From positions 3,100,001 to 3,164,000 of the forward strand of contig NC_085924.1 in assembly GCF_035222485.1 (NCBI RefSeq): DNA of 64,000 nt, read 5' to 3'. A program made the position numbers and the translations under genes. This document shows positions 23,205-34,400 of the stretch, piece after piece; position 1 is the first letter of the stretch; each line of letters starts with the position of its first letter. This DNA is from Podospora pseudoanserina (lineage: Eukaryota; Ascomycota; Sordariomycetes; Sordariales; Podosporaceae). The notes beneath the pieces are model-generated. The model searched no databases. It was not told the origin of the DNA and saw only the letters and a program-made list of their open reading frames with translations.

Positions 23205-23804
23205 GGTGGACAACGGCGGATAGGAGAAGTATCGCGGTGCGCGGGGTTATGTTGTGGTGGTGGTGATGATCGGGTCGCAATAGCAGAGTACAGGAACAGG
23301 ATGATGTTCTTTCGCTGACAGGTCGTTAATTCGTAAAAGCTATCGTTTCCGTCGTCGCTGTTGTCGTCTGGCGGCCAGCAGGCGCTCTCGGTGCTCTGTC
23401 GTCGGGTGTCGTCGCTGTCGCAAAAAGTCAAGTCCAAGTCTGGGCGCAACACAACACAACACAGCGGCAGTTTCCCCCCTCGTTTGCGATTTGTCGATTT
23501 TCCGGTGTGGGGATCCCCTGGCAACTGCCCCAATTGTTTGTTGACTTTGGTGGGTTCCCTTCTGTCGCGTCCTCGCTGCAGAAGCTCGCGTCTTGGTCTG
23601 TGCTCTGCCCCTCCACCCCAGCCCTGTCATTGATTCTGACACAGAACCAATTGCATGGCAGGTACCTTTGTCTCTTTCCATTTAAAACACGCCAATTAGT
23701 TTTGTCTCTTAGTTGGTCTATTAACGGTACATATTCCCAGCTCATGCATTGTCTTTGATCGTTCGAATTGGGTCAACTGTGGTGGACTACAGCTGTTAGC
23801 GACA
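23205..23804. promoter_or_regulatory. Shared divergent promoter of cnd1 and cdc7
   Basis: 600 bp between two outward-facing start codons of cell-cycle genes. No perfect ACGCGT box was seen; a TGTCGCGTCC word lies near 23564. No gene is supported inside it. Confidence 0.6.
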
Positions 23805-25346
23805 ATGGCGACCGTTGCGCCCCCACGGCGCTCTCGAGAGGAGTCTTTTCGCATCCATGATGACGTCCCGTCGACTGGGGATACCGAGATGAACGAACAC
23901 GACTTCCAAGACGAAGAGGTCGATGATGGGGAGACAGAGCGCGGCCACGAGGCTGAGCAGGTAGAGGAACAAGAACAGGAAGAGCAGGAGGAGCAGGAGG
24001 AACCAGAGTCAGAATATACAGAGAGTTCCGACGACGACATGGCCGTCGACAGCAATATCCAGTACGACATGGACAAGCTGCAGGACAGCTTCCCTGGCTT
24101 CAGGTCGAAATACAGGTTGATCAAGAGGATCGGAGAGGGTGCGTCAAGCTTGTTTAAGTTGAGACATTGGACCAGCCAACTGACAGACTTTGGTAACATA
24201 GGAACCTTTTCAACCGTCTACAAAGCCGAAGACCTGGCATACGACCGATACGATAACTCGTGGGACTTTGACAGAGACAGCGACAAGTGGACACCACCAC
24301 CACTGAAGAGCTACAGCAGCGGCGACCACCAGCCTTCACGACGTCGCAAACCGAAATACGTCGCCATCAAGAAGATTTACGTGACCTCTTCCCCCACCCG
24401 CATCCTCAACGAACTCGAGCTTCTCCACGACCTCCGAGACTGCGAAAATGTTTGTCCCTTGATCACAGCTTTTCGCGCCACCGACCAAGTCGTTGCCATT
24501 CTCCCATACTTTAGGCATGCCGATTTCCGGGACTATTTCAGGAAAATGACCGTCCCTGATATCGCCATCTACCTCCGATCGCTCTTCACCGCCCTTGCCA
24601 GCGTACACAGGCAACACATCCTTCATCGCGACATCAAGCCGACCAACTTTCTCTACGACCCTGAATCACGAAGGGGTGTACTGGTCGATTTTGGTCTGGC
24701 TGAGCGCGAGGGGTCAGAGTGCAAGCCATGTCTTTGCCACGATGACTATCAGACTCGCAAAGCTCGGCTTGCAAACCACAATCCCAAGGCGACCATTGGT
24801 GGCTATCCCAAGCAGGACACCCGGCCGTCTAGACGCGCCAACCGTGCCGGCACCCGTGGTTTCCGCGCGCCAGAAGTCTTGTTCAAGTGTACTGAACAAA
24901 CCACCAAGATTGACATCTGGAGTGTTGGTGTTATTCTGTTGACTATCCTGTCGAAGCGCTTCCCTTTCTTCAATTCTGCAGACGATGTCGAGGCTATGAT
25001 TGAGATAGCGACCATTTTTGGCCGAGAGAAGATGAAGGAGGCGGGAAAGCTGCACGGATGTGCATTCGAGACTACAATCCCAACAATTGGATCAGGAGGT
25101 TTTAGTTTTGAGAGGATTATCCTGTGGAGCACATGTCGCAGCGACTCGGAGAAGACATTGCCTGCTGATGAGAAGTTGGCTGTCGAGTTTTTGAAGAGAT
25201 GCCTGGACCTGGACCCACGACACCGCATCAGTGCCGAGGAGGCGCTGGAGCACGAGTTTTTGCAAGTAGGGATGCTGTCTTCTAGCGAGAGGGCGGGAGA
25301 TGACGACGAGATGGACATTTTGCAGGTCCGAGCAAGCATTGCATGA
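23805..25346 (+). CDS. cdc7: Cell division control kinase Cdc7 (DDK catalytic subunit)
   Basis: Two exons, 23805-24138 and 24202-25346, encode 492 residues. The 63 bp intron (GTGCGT donor, AACTGAC branch, CATAG end) sits inside the glycine-rich ATP loop; splicing gives IKRIGEGTFSTVYKAEDL. The N-terminal 95 residues are acidic (Glu/Gln runs). Kinase landmarks: YVAIKKIY lysine, HRDIKPTNFLY near 252, VDFGLAE near 273, GFRAPEVLF, and the DIWSVGVILL helix. Insertions of the Cdc7 type are present, including a Cys/His-containing one after DFG (CKPCLCHDDY), where DDK enzymes bind a zinc and Dbf4. Cdc7 with Dbf4 phosphorylates MCM2-7 to fire replication origins. Intron retention would stay in frame but split the ATP loop. 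Confidence 0.95.
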   Translation: MATVAPPRRSREESFRIHDDVPSTGDTEMNEHDFQDEEVDDGETERGHEAEQVEEQEQEEQEEQEEPESEYTESSDDDMAVDSNIQYDMDKLQDSFPGFRSKYRLIKRIGEGASSLFKLRHWTSQLTDFGNIGTFSTVYKAEDLAYDRYDNSWDFDRDSDKWTPPPLKSYSSGDHQPSRRRKPKYVAIKKIYVTSSPTRILNELELLHDLRDCENVCPLITAFRATDQVVAILPYFRHADFRDYFRKMTVPDIAIYLRSLFTALASVHRQHILHRDIKPTNFLYDPESRRGVLVDFGLAEREGSECKPCLCHDDYQTRKARLANHNPKATIGGYPKQDTRPSRRANRAGTRGFRAPEVLFKCTEQTTKIDIWSVGVILLTILSKRFPFFNSADDVEAMIEIATIFGREKMKEAGKLHGCAFETTIPTIGSGGFSFERIILWSTCRSDSEKTLPADEKLAVEFLKRCLDLDPRHRISAEEALEHEFLQVGMLSSSERAGDDDEMDILQVRASIA

Positions 25347-25811
25347 GGCGTTGAGGTGCATGGTGAACGGAGCAAGGAAGGGGTGAAGTTTTTATTGTAT
25401 ATATATACACATATTCATGGCGGGGGGAGTTTGCCGGGCGATGGGGGCATTGATGGAGTTAATGGGTCATAATACCACATGATAAATATGAGCGATGTAA
25501 TTGTGTTGGTTGTCCTTTTCATGTTTTGTGCAAGTCCCCTGAACCGCCCCTTTTTTGGGTTTGTTTGTTGACCTGGCGGCCACTCACGTGACGGCGCTGC
25601 GACTTGAGCTTGTGCCATTCTTTCCTCATTTGCTCGACCACGGTTTCATCTCAGCAGTTGCATGTCCGTCATCAAATCTGACGAAGTTTTGTTTTTGTCT
25701 TGATCGACTTTAACTTATCCATTTCACTTAGGGTTTCAATACCCTTAATTCTCGAATAAAATCGAGCAAGACCAAATTTCTGCCCCAACACCACCATCAT
25801 CACCACAGCAA
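25347..25811. other. Intergenic region cdc7 to chl1
   Basis: 465 bp containing the cdc7 3' UTR (TATATATATACACATATTC near 25400) and the chl1 promoter. No gene seen. Confidence 0.6.
25585..25592. promoter_or_regulatory. Palindromic TCACGTGA box upstream of chl1
   Basis: A perfect 8-bp palindrome with the CACGTG core lies 220 bp before the chl1 start. Such sites are bound by bHLH factors of the Cbf1/Pho4 kind. A functional role here is inference only. Confidence 0.3.
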
Positions 25812-28488
25812 ATGGCCGCGCCCACCAGTGAAGAACCGATCGATTTCCACCACCCTTACACCCCCTACCCTGTCCAGCTAGAGTTCATGCGCACGGTCTA
25901 TGATGTTCTGGAGAGAGGCAACGGCCAGGTCGGGATTTTGGAATCGCCTACTGGTACAGGGAAGTCGCTTTCGCTTATCTGCTCTGCGATCACCTGGTTG
26001 AGGAACCACAAGAGGAAGGGGTTTGATGCTGGGTTGGATGAGACGAGGAGGCAGATGGTGGGGGAGCCGGAGTGGATGGTTGAGACTGCGCTGAGAAGGA
26101 AGAGGGAGGAGTTGGTGGGGAAGTGGGAGGAGCGGGAGGAGAGGTTGGAGAGGTTGAGGAGGAAGGAAAAAGAGTTGGAGGAGAGGGGGAGGGAGAGGAA
26201 ACGGGTTAGGGTTGAGGAGGGGCAGATGGGGGGGAGGAAAGAGGTGGATGAGGAGGAGGAGTTTTTGGTGGTGGTGGGGGGTGGTGAGGATGAGAGGGAT
26301 GAAGAGGGGCTGAGTAGGGAGACGAGGGAGATGATGGTTAAGGTTGGGCTGGGGGGGTGGAAGAAAGAGGAGGAGGAAAGGGATGGGGACGAGGGAGATG
26401 GGGAGGGGATAAAGGTGAGTTTCATGGTTGCTGGGGGCTTAGTGCAAACTATATTCTAACGAGTGGCAGATCTATTACACGTCGAGGACGCATTCACAGC
26501 TGACGCAGTTTATTTCTGAGTTACGGCGGCCGGAGTTTCCACCATCGCTGCCGGTAGAAATACTCGAGAAAGATGGAAAAGAAGAGACGAAAGAAACAGT
26601 CAAAGAAATCACACTATCTTCTCGGCAAAAGCTGTGCATCAACCCAACTGTTGCCCGTCTGGGTTCTGTTTCAGCAATCAACGACCGGTGCACAGAGCTT
26701 CAGCAGTCAAAATCCAAAGAGAAATGCGCGTTTATGCCCAACACGGAAAATTTAAAGCAAACCCACCAGTTCAGGGATACCACCTTGGCCACGGTGCCAG
26801 ATATCGAGGACATGTACAGGATAGGGAAACAGCTGCAGGTTTGCCCTTACTATGCATCTCGGACCGCCATACCAGGTGCTGAGATTATCACTCTGCCGTA
26901 TCCGCTGCTGCTGCAGAAGAACGCAAGAGAGGCGCTGGGGATCGAGCTGGAAGGGAGTGTGGTGATTATTGATGAAGCCCACAATATCATGGACGCTGTG
27001 GCGAATGTGTATGCCGCCGACATCCGGCTGAGCGAGCTAAGGAGAGGCAGGCAAATGTTGGGTGTTTACGTCAAGAGGTTTGGCAAGAAGTTGAAAGGCG
27101 AGAACAGAGTCATGGTGGCCCAGATAGGCAAGGTGGTGGAATCCCTCAAGGACTGGTTGGAAACGCAGTTGCAGGTCAAGGTAGGTCCTTTTTCCGCAAA
27201 CTTCTGAGTCTGAAACTGACCTCTGTCCCAGGGCGACCAAGGAATCGCCGACCCAAACTCGCTCCTGAAAAGCCGCGGCGCCGACCAAATCAACCTCTAC
27301 ACCCTAATGAAATACATTCAAGATTCCAAACTCGCCTACAAAGTCGAAAGCTACGTCGTTCATGCCGAGGACTCCCAAGACAGCTCACCAAAATCGTCCA
27401 CCCCCGTCCTCCACACCTTGGTGTCCTTCCTAGCGGCGCTCACAAACCTCAGCACCGAAGGTCGAATCTTTTATGAAAAGCTTCCAGGCGACAACCCCGA
27501 CATCAAGCTTTCTTACTTGTTGCTCTCCCCCACGCACGCCTTCTCGTCCATCGCCTCGTCCGCCAGAGCGGTTATCTTAGCCGGCGGCACCATGTCCCCG
27601 TTTGAAGACTACAAAGCCCACTTATTCCCCGAGCTGCCGGGTGGTAAGCTGACCACCCTGAGCTGTGGGCATGTCATACCCGAAACAAACTTGTTTGTGC
27701 ACACTCTGGCGTCGTACAAGCCTGGCGGGTTGGACACGTTTGAGTTTAGCTTTGGGAAGAGGTCGGACAAGACCATGATCAAGAACTTGGGGTTGGTGCT
27801 GTTGAATATTTGTTCTGTGGCGCCGGATGGGGTGGTGGTTTTCTTTCCTAGCTATGGGTATCTAGATGAGGTGGTGGGTGTTTGGCAGCAGGGGGAGGGG
27901 GATGGGGGAGGGAAGTCCATTTGGGAGAGGTTGGAGGCGAAGAAACCGCTTTTTCGGGATATGTCGTCGTCGACGGGTGGGGGTGCTTCTTCGACGGATG
28001 ATATTTTGGGTCGGTATTCTACCGCTGTCGATGCCCCGGATAGACCGCACAGAGGGGCGGTGCTGTTTTCCGTTATTGGGGGGAGGTTATCAGAGGGGAT
28101 CAATTTCTCTGATGCGCTGTGTCGGTTGGTGTTGATTGTTGGGTTGCCGTATCCGAATTTACACTCGCCCGAGTGGAAGGCTAGGATTGAGTATTTGGAG
28201 AGCACGTGTGTTGCTAGAGGAGGAAGCAAGGAAGAGGCGAAGGTGGAAGCCAGGGAATTTTACGAAAATGCGGCCATGAGGGCGGTGAATCAGAGTATTG
28301 GACGAGCTGTGAGGCATAGGGGGGATTGGAGCGGGATTGTGCTTGTTGATCGGAGATATGGGATGGAGAGGGTGAGGGGCAAGTTACCGGGGTGGATTAG
28401 GAATGGGATGAAAGGGGAGGGGATGGATAACAGAGGGGTGGCGGGGTTGATGGGAGGGTTGGGGGCTTTTTTCAGGGGAAAGGCTTGA
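25812..28488 (+). CDS. chl1: ATP-dependent DNA helicase Chl1 (DDX11 family)
   Basis: Three exons, 25812-26414, 26470-27180 and 27232-28488, give 856 residues. Motifs in order: Q-like PYPVQLEFM near 18-26; Walker [10 protein letters not shown] at 44-52; a long charged Arg/Glu insert (about 75-200); motif Ia YTSRTHSQL near 204-212; the four-Cys iron-sulfur region (KLCINP, DRCTEL, KEKCAF, QVCPYY); DEAH box [10 protein letters not shown]; and C-terminal helicase motifs including [12 protein letters not shown] and [12 protein letters not shown]. This XPD-like superfamily 2 helicase unwinds DNA 5' to 3' and aids sister-chromatid cohesion at replication forks. Introns are 55 and 51 bp. The exon coding for the charged insert is almost pure purine on the coding strand. 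Confidence 0.95.
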
Positions 28489-28888
28489 GCTGGGATGGGG
28501 CTACACACGTCATGTTTGCCTGCCGGAGTGTCTGTTCAGCTCAGCTGTAGTCTCTGAAACGTATTTATGCGGTTAGTTGTTTGCCTGATGGCTCGTCCGT
28601 GACTCGGATGAATAGTGAGCTTTGAGTGGTTGGCAGTGTTGATGTGGGACTTGGCATTAAAGCCTCACAACTAAATACAGCCACAGGGGAATCCTACAGC
28701 TGCAGCTCGAACGAGATCGCAGTCACTCCGTCCTCACCGAACGAAATGTCAACAGGGTTAGGTCGGAATGCATCTTTCGGCTTGTCGGACCTTGAACATG
28801 AGACCTTAACTGCTACTCACTCTGGCTTCTGTCCTGTTTCTCCCTTTTACTCTTTTCTTTGCTTTGAGATGAGCGACAACCACCCAAC
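28489..28888. other. Intergenic region chl1 to the membrane protein gene
   Basis: 400 bp. A short plus-strand frame overlaps the 5' leader of the next gene in another frame; no separate gene is supported. Confidence 0.5.
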
Positions 28889-31377
28889 ATGGCATCATAT
28901 CTCGAGTCCAAGCCAGGCTTTATCGGCCTGCCCCAGAACTTTCTCCGCGCCGTCGGCTTGGGCATCTTCACCAAGCTCGTCCAGCGCCCTGAGCCACCCA
29001 AGTTGCTCATTCGAAAGTCGAGACGAGTTGCTTTGGCTCGAAGCGCTGTGCACATTCTTCCCGCCACGATATCCATCATCTTGATATACATCAATCTTTC
29101 TGGGCGGTTCATCGGGAGCGAACTTGAAGGACCGCAAGGAAAAGACAGCCTTAAGATGGCGCTTTTGCAGGTTGCGGCCAAGCTACAGGTGCGTGAAGTT
29201 CACGATACCGTAGTTAACGTCTCACATGCTGAGTGCTGATACCTGGCCAGGAGCTGCTGGTGGTAGGAAGTATGGGTACCATTATCTTCCACATAATTCG
29301 CCAAAGACTTTTTTCCAACGATGGAATTCCTCTCGGGTTGCTTGTCTCTGGCTGGTCGTTCAGCCAGCTTAGTTATTTCTACTCCGGGGAGTTTTGGAGT
29401 GGCGTCTTGTCTCTGTTTCAGCCACCTTCTGGTCGCCTCAGAAGCCTGGCTTTGGTGCTGCTGTTACTACTGAGTGGGATCCTCGCCTTAATGGCTGGCC
29501 CTGCGGCAGCTATCATCATGATACCGAGAATCATGGACCTGCCGGTTGGCGGAAGTGTGTTTTGGTTAAATGGTATTCATCTCTCTCCTGGTAATTTGGT
29601 GTCACAATGCTGACATGAAATGTTCAAAGGAACCGAAAAAGACCTCTGGCCTAGCATCCTCGACGGCTCATATCTCGCCGACTATGACTGCTCCACTCCA
29701 GACAAGCAGCTATACGACCCCGCGTGCCCTTCTTCCAACTTTCTGCCTCTGCATCAACACTATTCCAACGCACCCCTTAAGTTCGAAACCGAGCTCATAC
29801 AGCTGGAAATGGTTGATCCCAAAATACGAAAGGCCGTCTATTTCACTGTCCGGCAAGGGCCCGGAGTCATCGATACTTGGTTCTACACCGCCCACGCGTC
29901 CACAGCTGCCATGCAAGATGCTCTGCGAGACTTACACATGAAGGCATTATTGTTTTTGAAATACCGGGTTGGACATTTTGGGCGTCACAGGCCAGGTTCG
30001 TTGGAGCGGGCGGTCAGCAAGCGGTATGAAGTAGAGACAAAGTCTTCCTTGACGCGGACGGTGTGTCGACCGCTCCCTGATTTGTCGTTTGAGACCGTCA
30101 AAACCTTGATGTTTCCGCCGGTGAAGTTGGAGGAGAAGTTTGGGGATAAAGCGGATGGTTACTGGGAAGTTGATGTTGAGAAGCCTGTGAGGGAGTATCT
30201 TGGGCGCCGTAGGATTCTGATGCAGGAGGGGGACGGAACATGGCGGTTGAACCCGGAGCCAAACACAGTTCCCTCTATCATTGCGATCCCGGTGCCCTTG
30301 GATCAAGACGAAAGCTTCAAGTTTGGCCTACTAGTCACGAGACGCCAGGGGGAGAGTAACGTGTGGTGGCCCGCGACGTGTACACTGGATGCTCGCTGGG
30401 GAGATGCCCGTTCGTTCTTTGAGTTTGGTGATCGATCAATGCGCTTTCACGACTTTCATCGCGGCAAAGTCAGTAATCTGGTGCAGACAACCTTGGAAAC
30501 GACCAATGGGGACAACATGCTCTCTCCTTACTACAATCCTCCCAACGACCACACGATAACCCCCATAGCTCTTCATCTGAGCTGGTACGATCACCTCTCT
30601 CCAGTGATACCGGCAGGTTTCATCCCCGATCACCCCGATTCGCCGCTCCGAGGGACCAACCGATCAACTCTAGAGGCCCTTCTCGAAACAATCCCGGCAC
30701 ATAACTGGAGCCCACAGAATGATGTTGTTGGCATAGACACGGAAGGACTGGAGTTGGTGATATCAATGACTTTTGTCGACGGGCTGTCTCGTTGCGGCAT
30801 TGCACTGAACCCTAACAGCGGCATGTTACTAGGAGGTACATGGGAAAAGGGGGCGTTGGAGAAGGGAACCAGATGGGAAATCAACAACGATAAGCCAGAC
30901 GATGTCTGGAGACTGTTCAAGTTGGGAGAGCCAATTGAAGTGTTTGCTCCTCCGGCTAGTCTTGACCTTGAGAGGTCCACTCGTATGGTGATGCGGGTGA
31001 CATTTACGGGGTACATGATGGCGGCTGACAATTGGTTCGACTATCTCTGCGTGGCGGCCATGATGGTGCATGCACTCGCGGCTCTAATTCACACTGTCTG
31101 GGTAGTGTGGCATGCAGAGACGTCAGAGGCTTGGGATTCCATCCCTGAGATGATCGGGCTTGCGCAGAGGTCACCCCCGCCATGTGAGGAGGAGGCATGT
31201 CTTGACAATATTGGGGCGGGTATTGCGTCGGTTCGTAATCTGGGCGAAGTGGCGTGGGTCGAGGTCCATGATGATAGTGGGTATGGCAGCCAGGATGGGG
31301 TGAGGTTGAGGTTTGGAGATGGGGTTAGAACCAGAGATCCCAAATGGGTACCGAAAGCTGAAGAACGATACAGTTAG
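28889..31377 (+). CDS. Unknown multi-pass membrane protein, 789 residues
   Basis: Three exons, 28889-29188, 29251-29572 and 29630-31377, joined by 62 and 57 bp introns, the second with a clear TGCTGAC branch. I do not recognise a named family. A hydrophobic segment at about 50-70 (PATISIILIYINL) is followed by more between about 100 and 190 (LLVVGSMGTIIFHII; LRSLALVLLLLLSGILALMAG). A long hydrophilic domain of about 450 residues with sequons such as GTNRSTLE comes next, then a final helix near 680-710 (YLCVAAMMVHALAALIHTVW) and an acidic tail. The layout suggests a large extracytoplasmic domain between membrane segments. Architectures like this are common among uncharacterised Sordariomycete surface proteins; that comparison is from memory. 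Confidence 0.85.
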
Positions 31378-32784
31378 TGGGTAGAGATGTTGGAATGTTG
31401 GATACCTATGCCACAGCCTGGACTATTTCCAATACATTTGGCCGATTTGTCTATCGAGAATGAAGAACGGCCCTCGACGTCGAGGTATAGCTTGGGGGGT
31501 GTAACCCTGAGCATACGCACCGTCAGGTTCAAAAAGAGCATTCAGCTCTGTTCGATTCACTTTCAAATTGTCCAAGATGCCCACCTGACGTCCAAGCGGG
31601 AACCGACAAACACTTTGGCGCCTGGATGGCAGCTGAGATTCTGCATCATGGGTAGCAACATCATCCAGACCGCTTTATCGCCGGCCAACAGACTTTGATT
31701 TTCACTCTAGTACTCCTTGATCAGGACACTGGCCGGCTCCGATGCGTGCTGAATCTGCGGGCTCAAACGTCTCTTCACAGTTGACAACCAGCCAATTCCT
31801 CCTGCAGCACTATACTAGAGGATGCGAGTATCCGGAGGCGTGTTTGGCACAGTGGCCGACGCCTGTGACCATCTGTGATAAGTAGGTATTTACCCTCTTT
31901 CACTTCTTAGAAGGGACTAGAGGTTTGGAACTGCTGTTGATGTGGCTGGCTGTCTCTGCGTCATTGGCTGTCTTTCCCGGAATGTGTTTTCGTGCCATGT
32001 GCGCCTCCGGATGCCAACCCCGAGTTTCTGGAGAGCCGGCCGCCGGCCGGACCACGCCACGTTCTGCAGGCCCGGGTTCGGTGTCCAATCATTGGAAAGT
32101 TTTCACCACTATCACATCTGCCTTTTGGATACCTATAGCAAGGTTATTGTCTTCACACTCGCACCCAGATGCCTGTCAGCAATGACATTCCCTAATTAGC
32201 AGAGTGTCCCTACAGTACAGAGAGTTCTTTTATGATTATGGGAGATGGCGCAACAGGGAATATGTCAATGATTGTCTCATGCTGTTGTTCTTTTCAAATA
32301 ATCATGCTTGCTACAAGGTATGAAGTAGCCAAAGATGTGTGCCAGCTGTGTCCAAAAAAGCCGCAAACAACCATCCAGGCTGATCGTTTCGTCACTGGAA
32401 GCTCATCCATCCTTCCGGATGTTCTAGACCCTGTGTACATCCCTAGATTGTGCTCCAACGCCACATCAGAAGTGCTTTTGGCTTTCTTCGGAACTGCTCA
32501 CGACATACGGAGGATGCTGGATTAGGAAAGAAGAGCGGCATTGAGGCGCCTCAAGCAGAGCTGAAATCGGGACAAAGACATGGGAACTGAAGCAGTGGTC
32601 CATCTACTGGCCACAAGTTGAACAATATGGTAGACACGGTGAGAGAACAAAGTATAAAGAGGAGGCCTCGTTCGCTCAAAGACTCGACTTCTTCACAACA
32701 GACAGATCATCTCGAAGCACCTTACCTTCAGCTTTAATTCAAGAACCCACCGCTTATCACTTATTCCATCTTCAAACCATCAAC
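31378..32784. other. Intergenic region before the lectin-like gene
   Basis: 1.4 kb without a supported gene. Short frames have no family resemblance. It contains a GC palindromic patch (GGCCGCCGGCCGG near 32038) and the TATA box listed separately. Confidence 0.5.
32653..32658 (+). promoter_or_regulatory. TATA box of the lectin-like gene
   Basis: TATAAA lies 127 bp upstream of the ATG at 32785 and is followed by a C/A-rich leader. This spacing is typical of strongly or conditionally expressed fungal genes. Confidence 0.55.
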
Positions 32785-33983
32785 ATGTCTTCCTGCACCT
32801 GCCACGGATCCTTCCCCACCCCGGCCCAGCCGCCCAAGTACACCGACATGCAGGCCATCGCTGCCGTCGTCAACCCCGACACTGTCGACCGTGGAGACAG
32901 CGTTGACCAGCAGGTCATCCTGTTCCAGTCCCTCCCCAACGGCACCCTGGGCTTTGACCAGGTCCAGTTCAACGGCGACCATGGTGATCTCAGCAAGCAG
33001 AACGAGGATGGTGTCATTGGCTACTATGTCAACCCCTCCAAAATGGTTCCTACTCTCAAGTTCGGTTCCAGCTTGGCCACTGTGGTCTTGGATGACGTTG
33101 TAAGTTTCGGTTTCAGGAGTGACGAGAAATGACTGATGTAGCTGAAAATGAAAGGTCCGCACTTATGGCGTCTTCGAGGGAGACAGCTCCGTTTGGATGC
33201 TCAGCCCTATCGTGATGCCCCTTGCCAACGCCACCATCCCCTACAAGTCTATCGCTGCGGCCGGTGATGGCAACAAGGCGGGCAGGCTCTTCTGGCAGGA
33301 GTAAGTGTTCTTTGGTAGTCCCGAAGGCTGAGAGTAGAATGGGAATCATGCTGACATGGTTGCACTCGGATAGGAAGCGCAGTGGTCCCGATGGCACCTA
33401 CTTCCAGCTTAAGGCTCGGGATCTCCAGTCCAGAGATGACGGTGCCGTCTGGGTCGAGGGCACCAAGGACTCCAAGGAGGGCACCCACCTTGCTGCCTTC
33501 TACGACGGCGAGGACTTCTGGGTTGTCTACCAGAACACTGCCGAGGATGACAACTCTGGCGAGGACCGCGACTTCATCAAGGCTGTTGCCCTCACCGGAA
33601 CCACCCAGGGTATGTGCCGTTCTTGATTCGCTAGGCCTTGGAAACCAATGCTAATTTTACCTACCCAAGGCAACATCATCCCTGGTAGCAGCGACAAGAT
33701 CAACGGCCGCATCGCCCGTATCGCCGCCTGCCGCGCCGACAACAGCGACCGCGTCTGCGTCTACTTCACCGACCAGTACAACAAGCTCCACCGCAGCTGG
33801 GCTAAGTGCAACCAGGACAGCACCGTCACCTTCCAAAAGGACGTCAAGGACGTCAAGGGCTTGATCATCAACAAGAAGTCTGGCCTGTCTGCTTTGGCTT
33901 CTCCTCTTGACAAGAGGAACATCATCTACGCTGTCACTGGCACCAACAACAAGATCAGCTTTAACTCGGATAAGTGGGAGTGA
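32785..33983 (+). CDS. AAL-like beta-propeller protein, possible fucose-binding lectin
   Basis: Four exons, 32785-33099, 33155-33300, 33374-33609 and 33670-33983, with introns of 55, 73 and 60 bp, encode 336 residues. No signal peptide is seen (MSSCTCHGSFPTPAQPPKYT), so a cytosolic product is likely. Loosely repeated units follow the pattern I/L-A-A...D...V-Y/F...N-K-L, for example LAAFYDGEDFWVVYQN, IAACRADNSDRVCVYFTD and LSALASPLDKRNIIYAV, about five or six in all. This spacing recalls the Aleuria aurantia-type fungal fucose-specific lectin fold. The sugar-binding Arg/Glu/Trp sets could not be matched by eye, so the fold is likelier than the specificity. Soluble fungal lectins often act in defence or fruiting bodies. 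Strong codon bias and the TATA box suggest high expression. Confidence 0.75.
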
Positions 33984-34400
33984 GATGACTTGACTGGTGG
34001 CAAGTTGGGGGTGAATTTGGACTCGCTGTCTGGTGTTCCGTCTGTGCTTGCTGCAACTCAGATACAGATTGATATTTCCATTTCGATTGGCGATAGGCGG
34101 GCTCAGTTTTCGATCAAGACGGAGATGTGAGGTGCAAGCGGAGGATCGGTCATTCTGTATGCAAGATTTAGTTAGCAAATGCGAGTAGTTTGGAATAATT
34201 TCTTCCTATAGGCTTTGCATTGCATACGAGCGGGGTTAACCTGTGAGGCTGTGCACAAGTACTGTGTCTGCCTGACCTCCAGATCTCTCTCTGTGTGAGT
34301 TGCGGGGAACTCCCTCTCATCATGTCTTCCGAGTTCCCTTCTACAAAAATTCCATCTTTCCTAGGTACCCATTACCGCACAACCCAGCAAAGACTCGAAG
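33984..34400. other. Spacer between the lectin-like gene and the first HET gene
   Basis: 417 bp containing a 3' UTR and a promoter; no gene seen. Confidence 0.6.
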
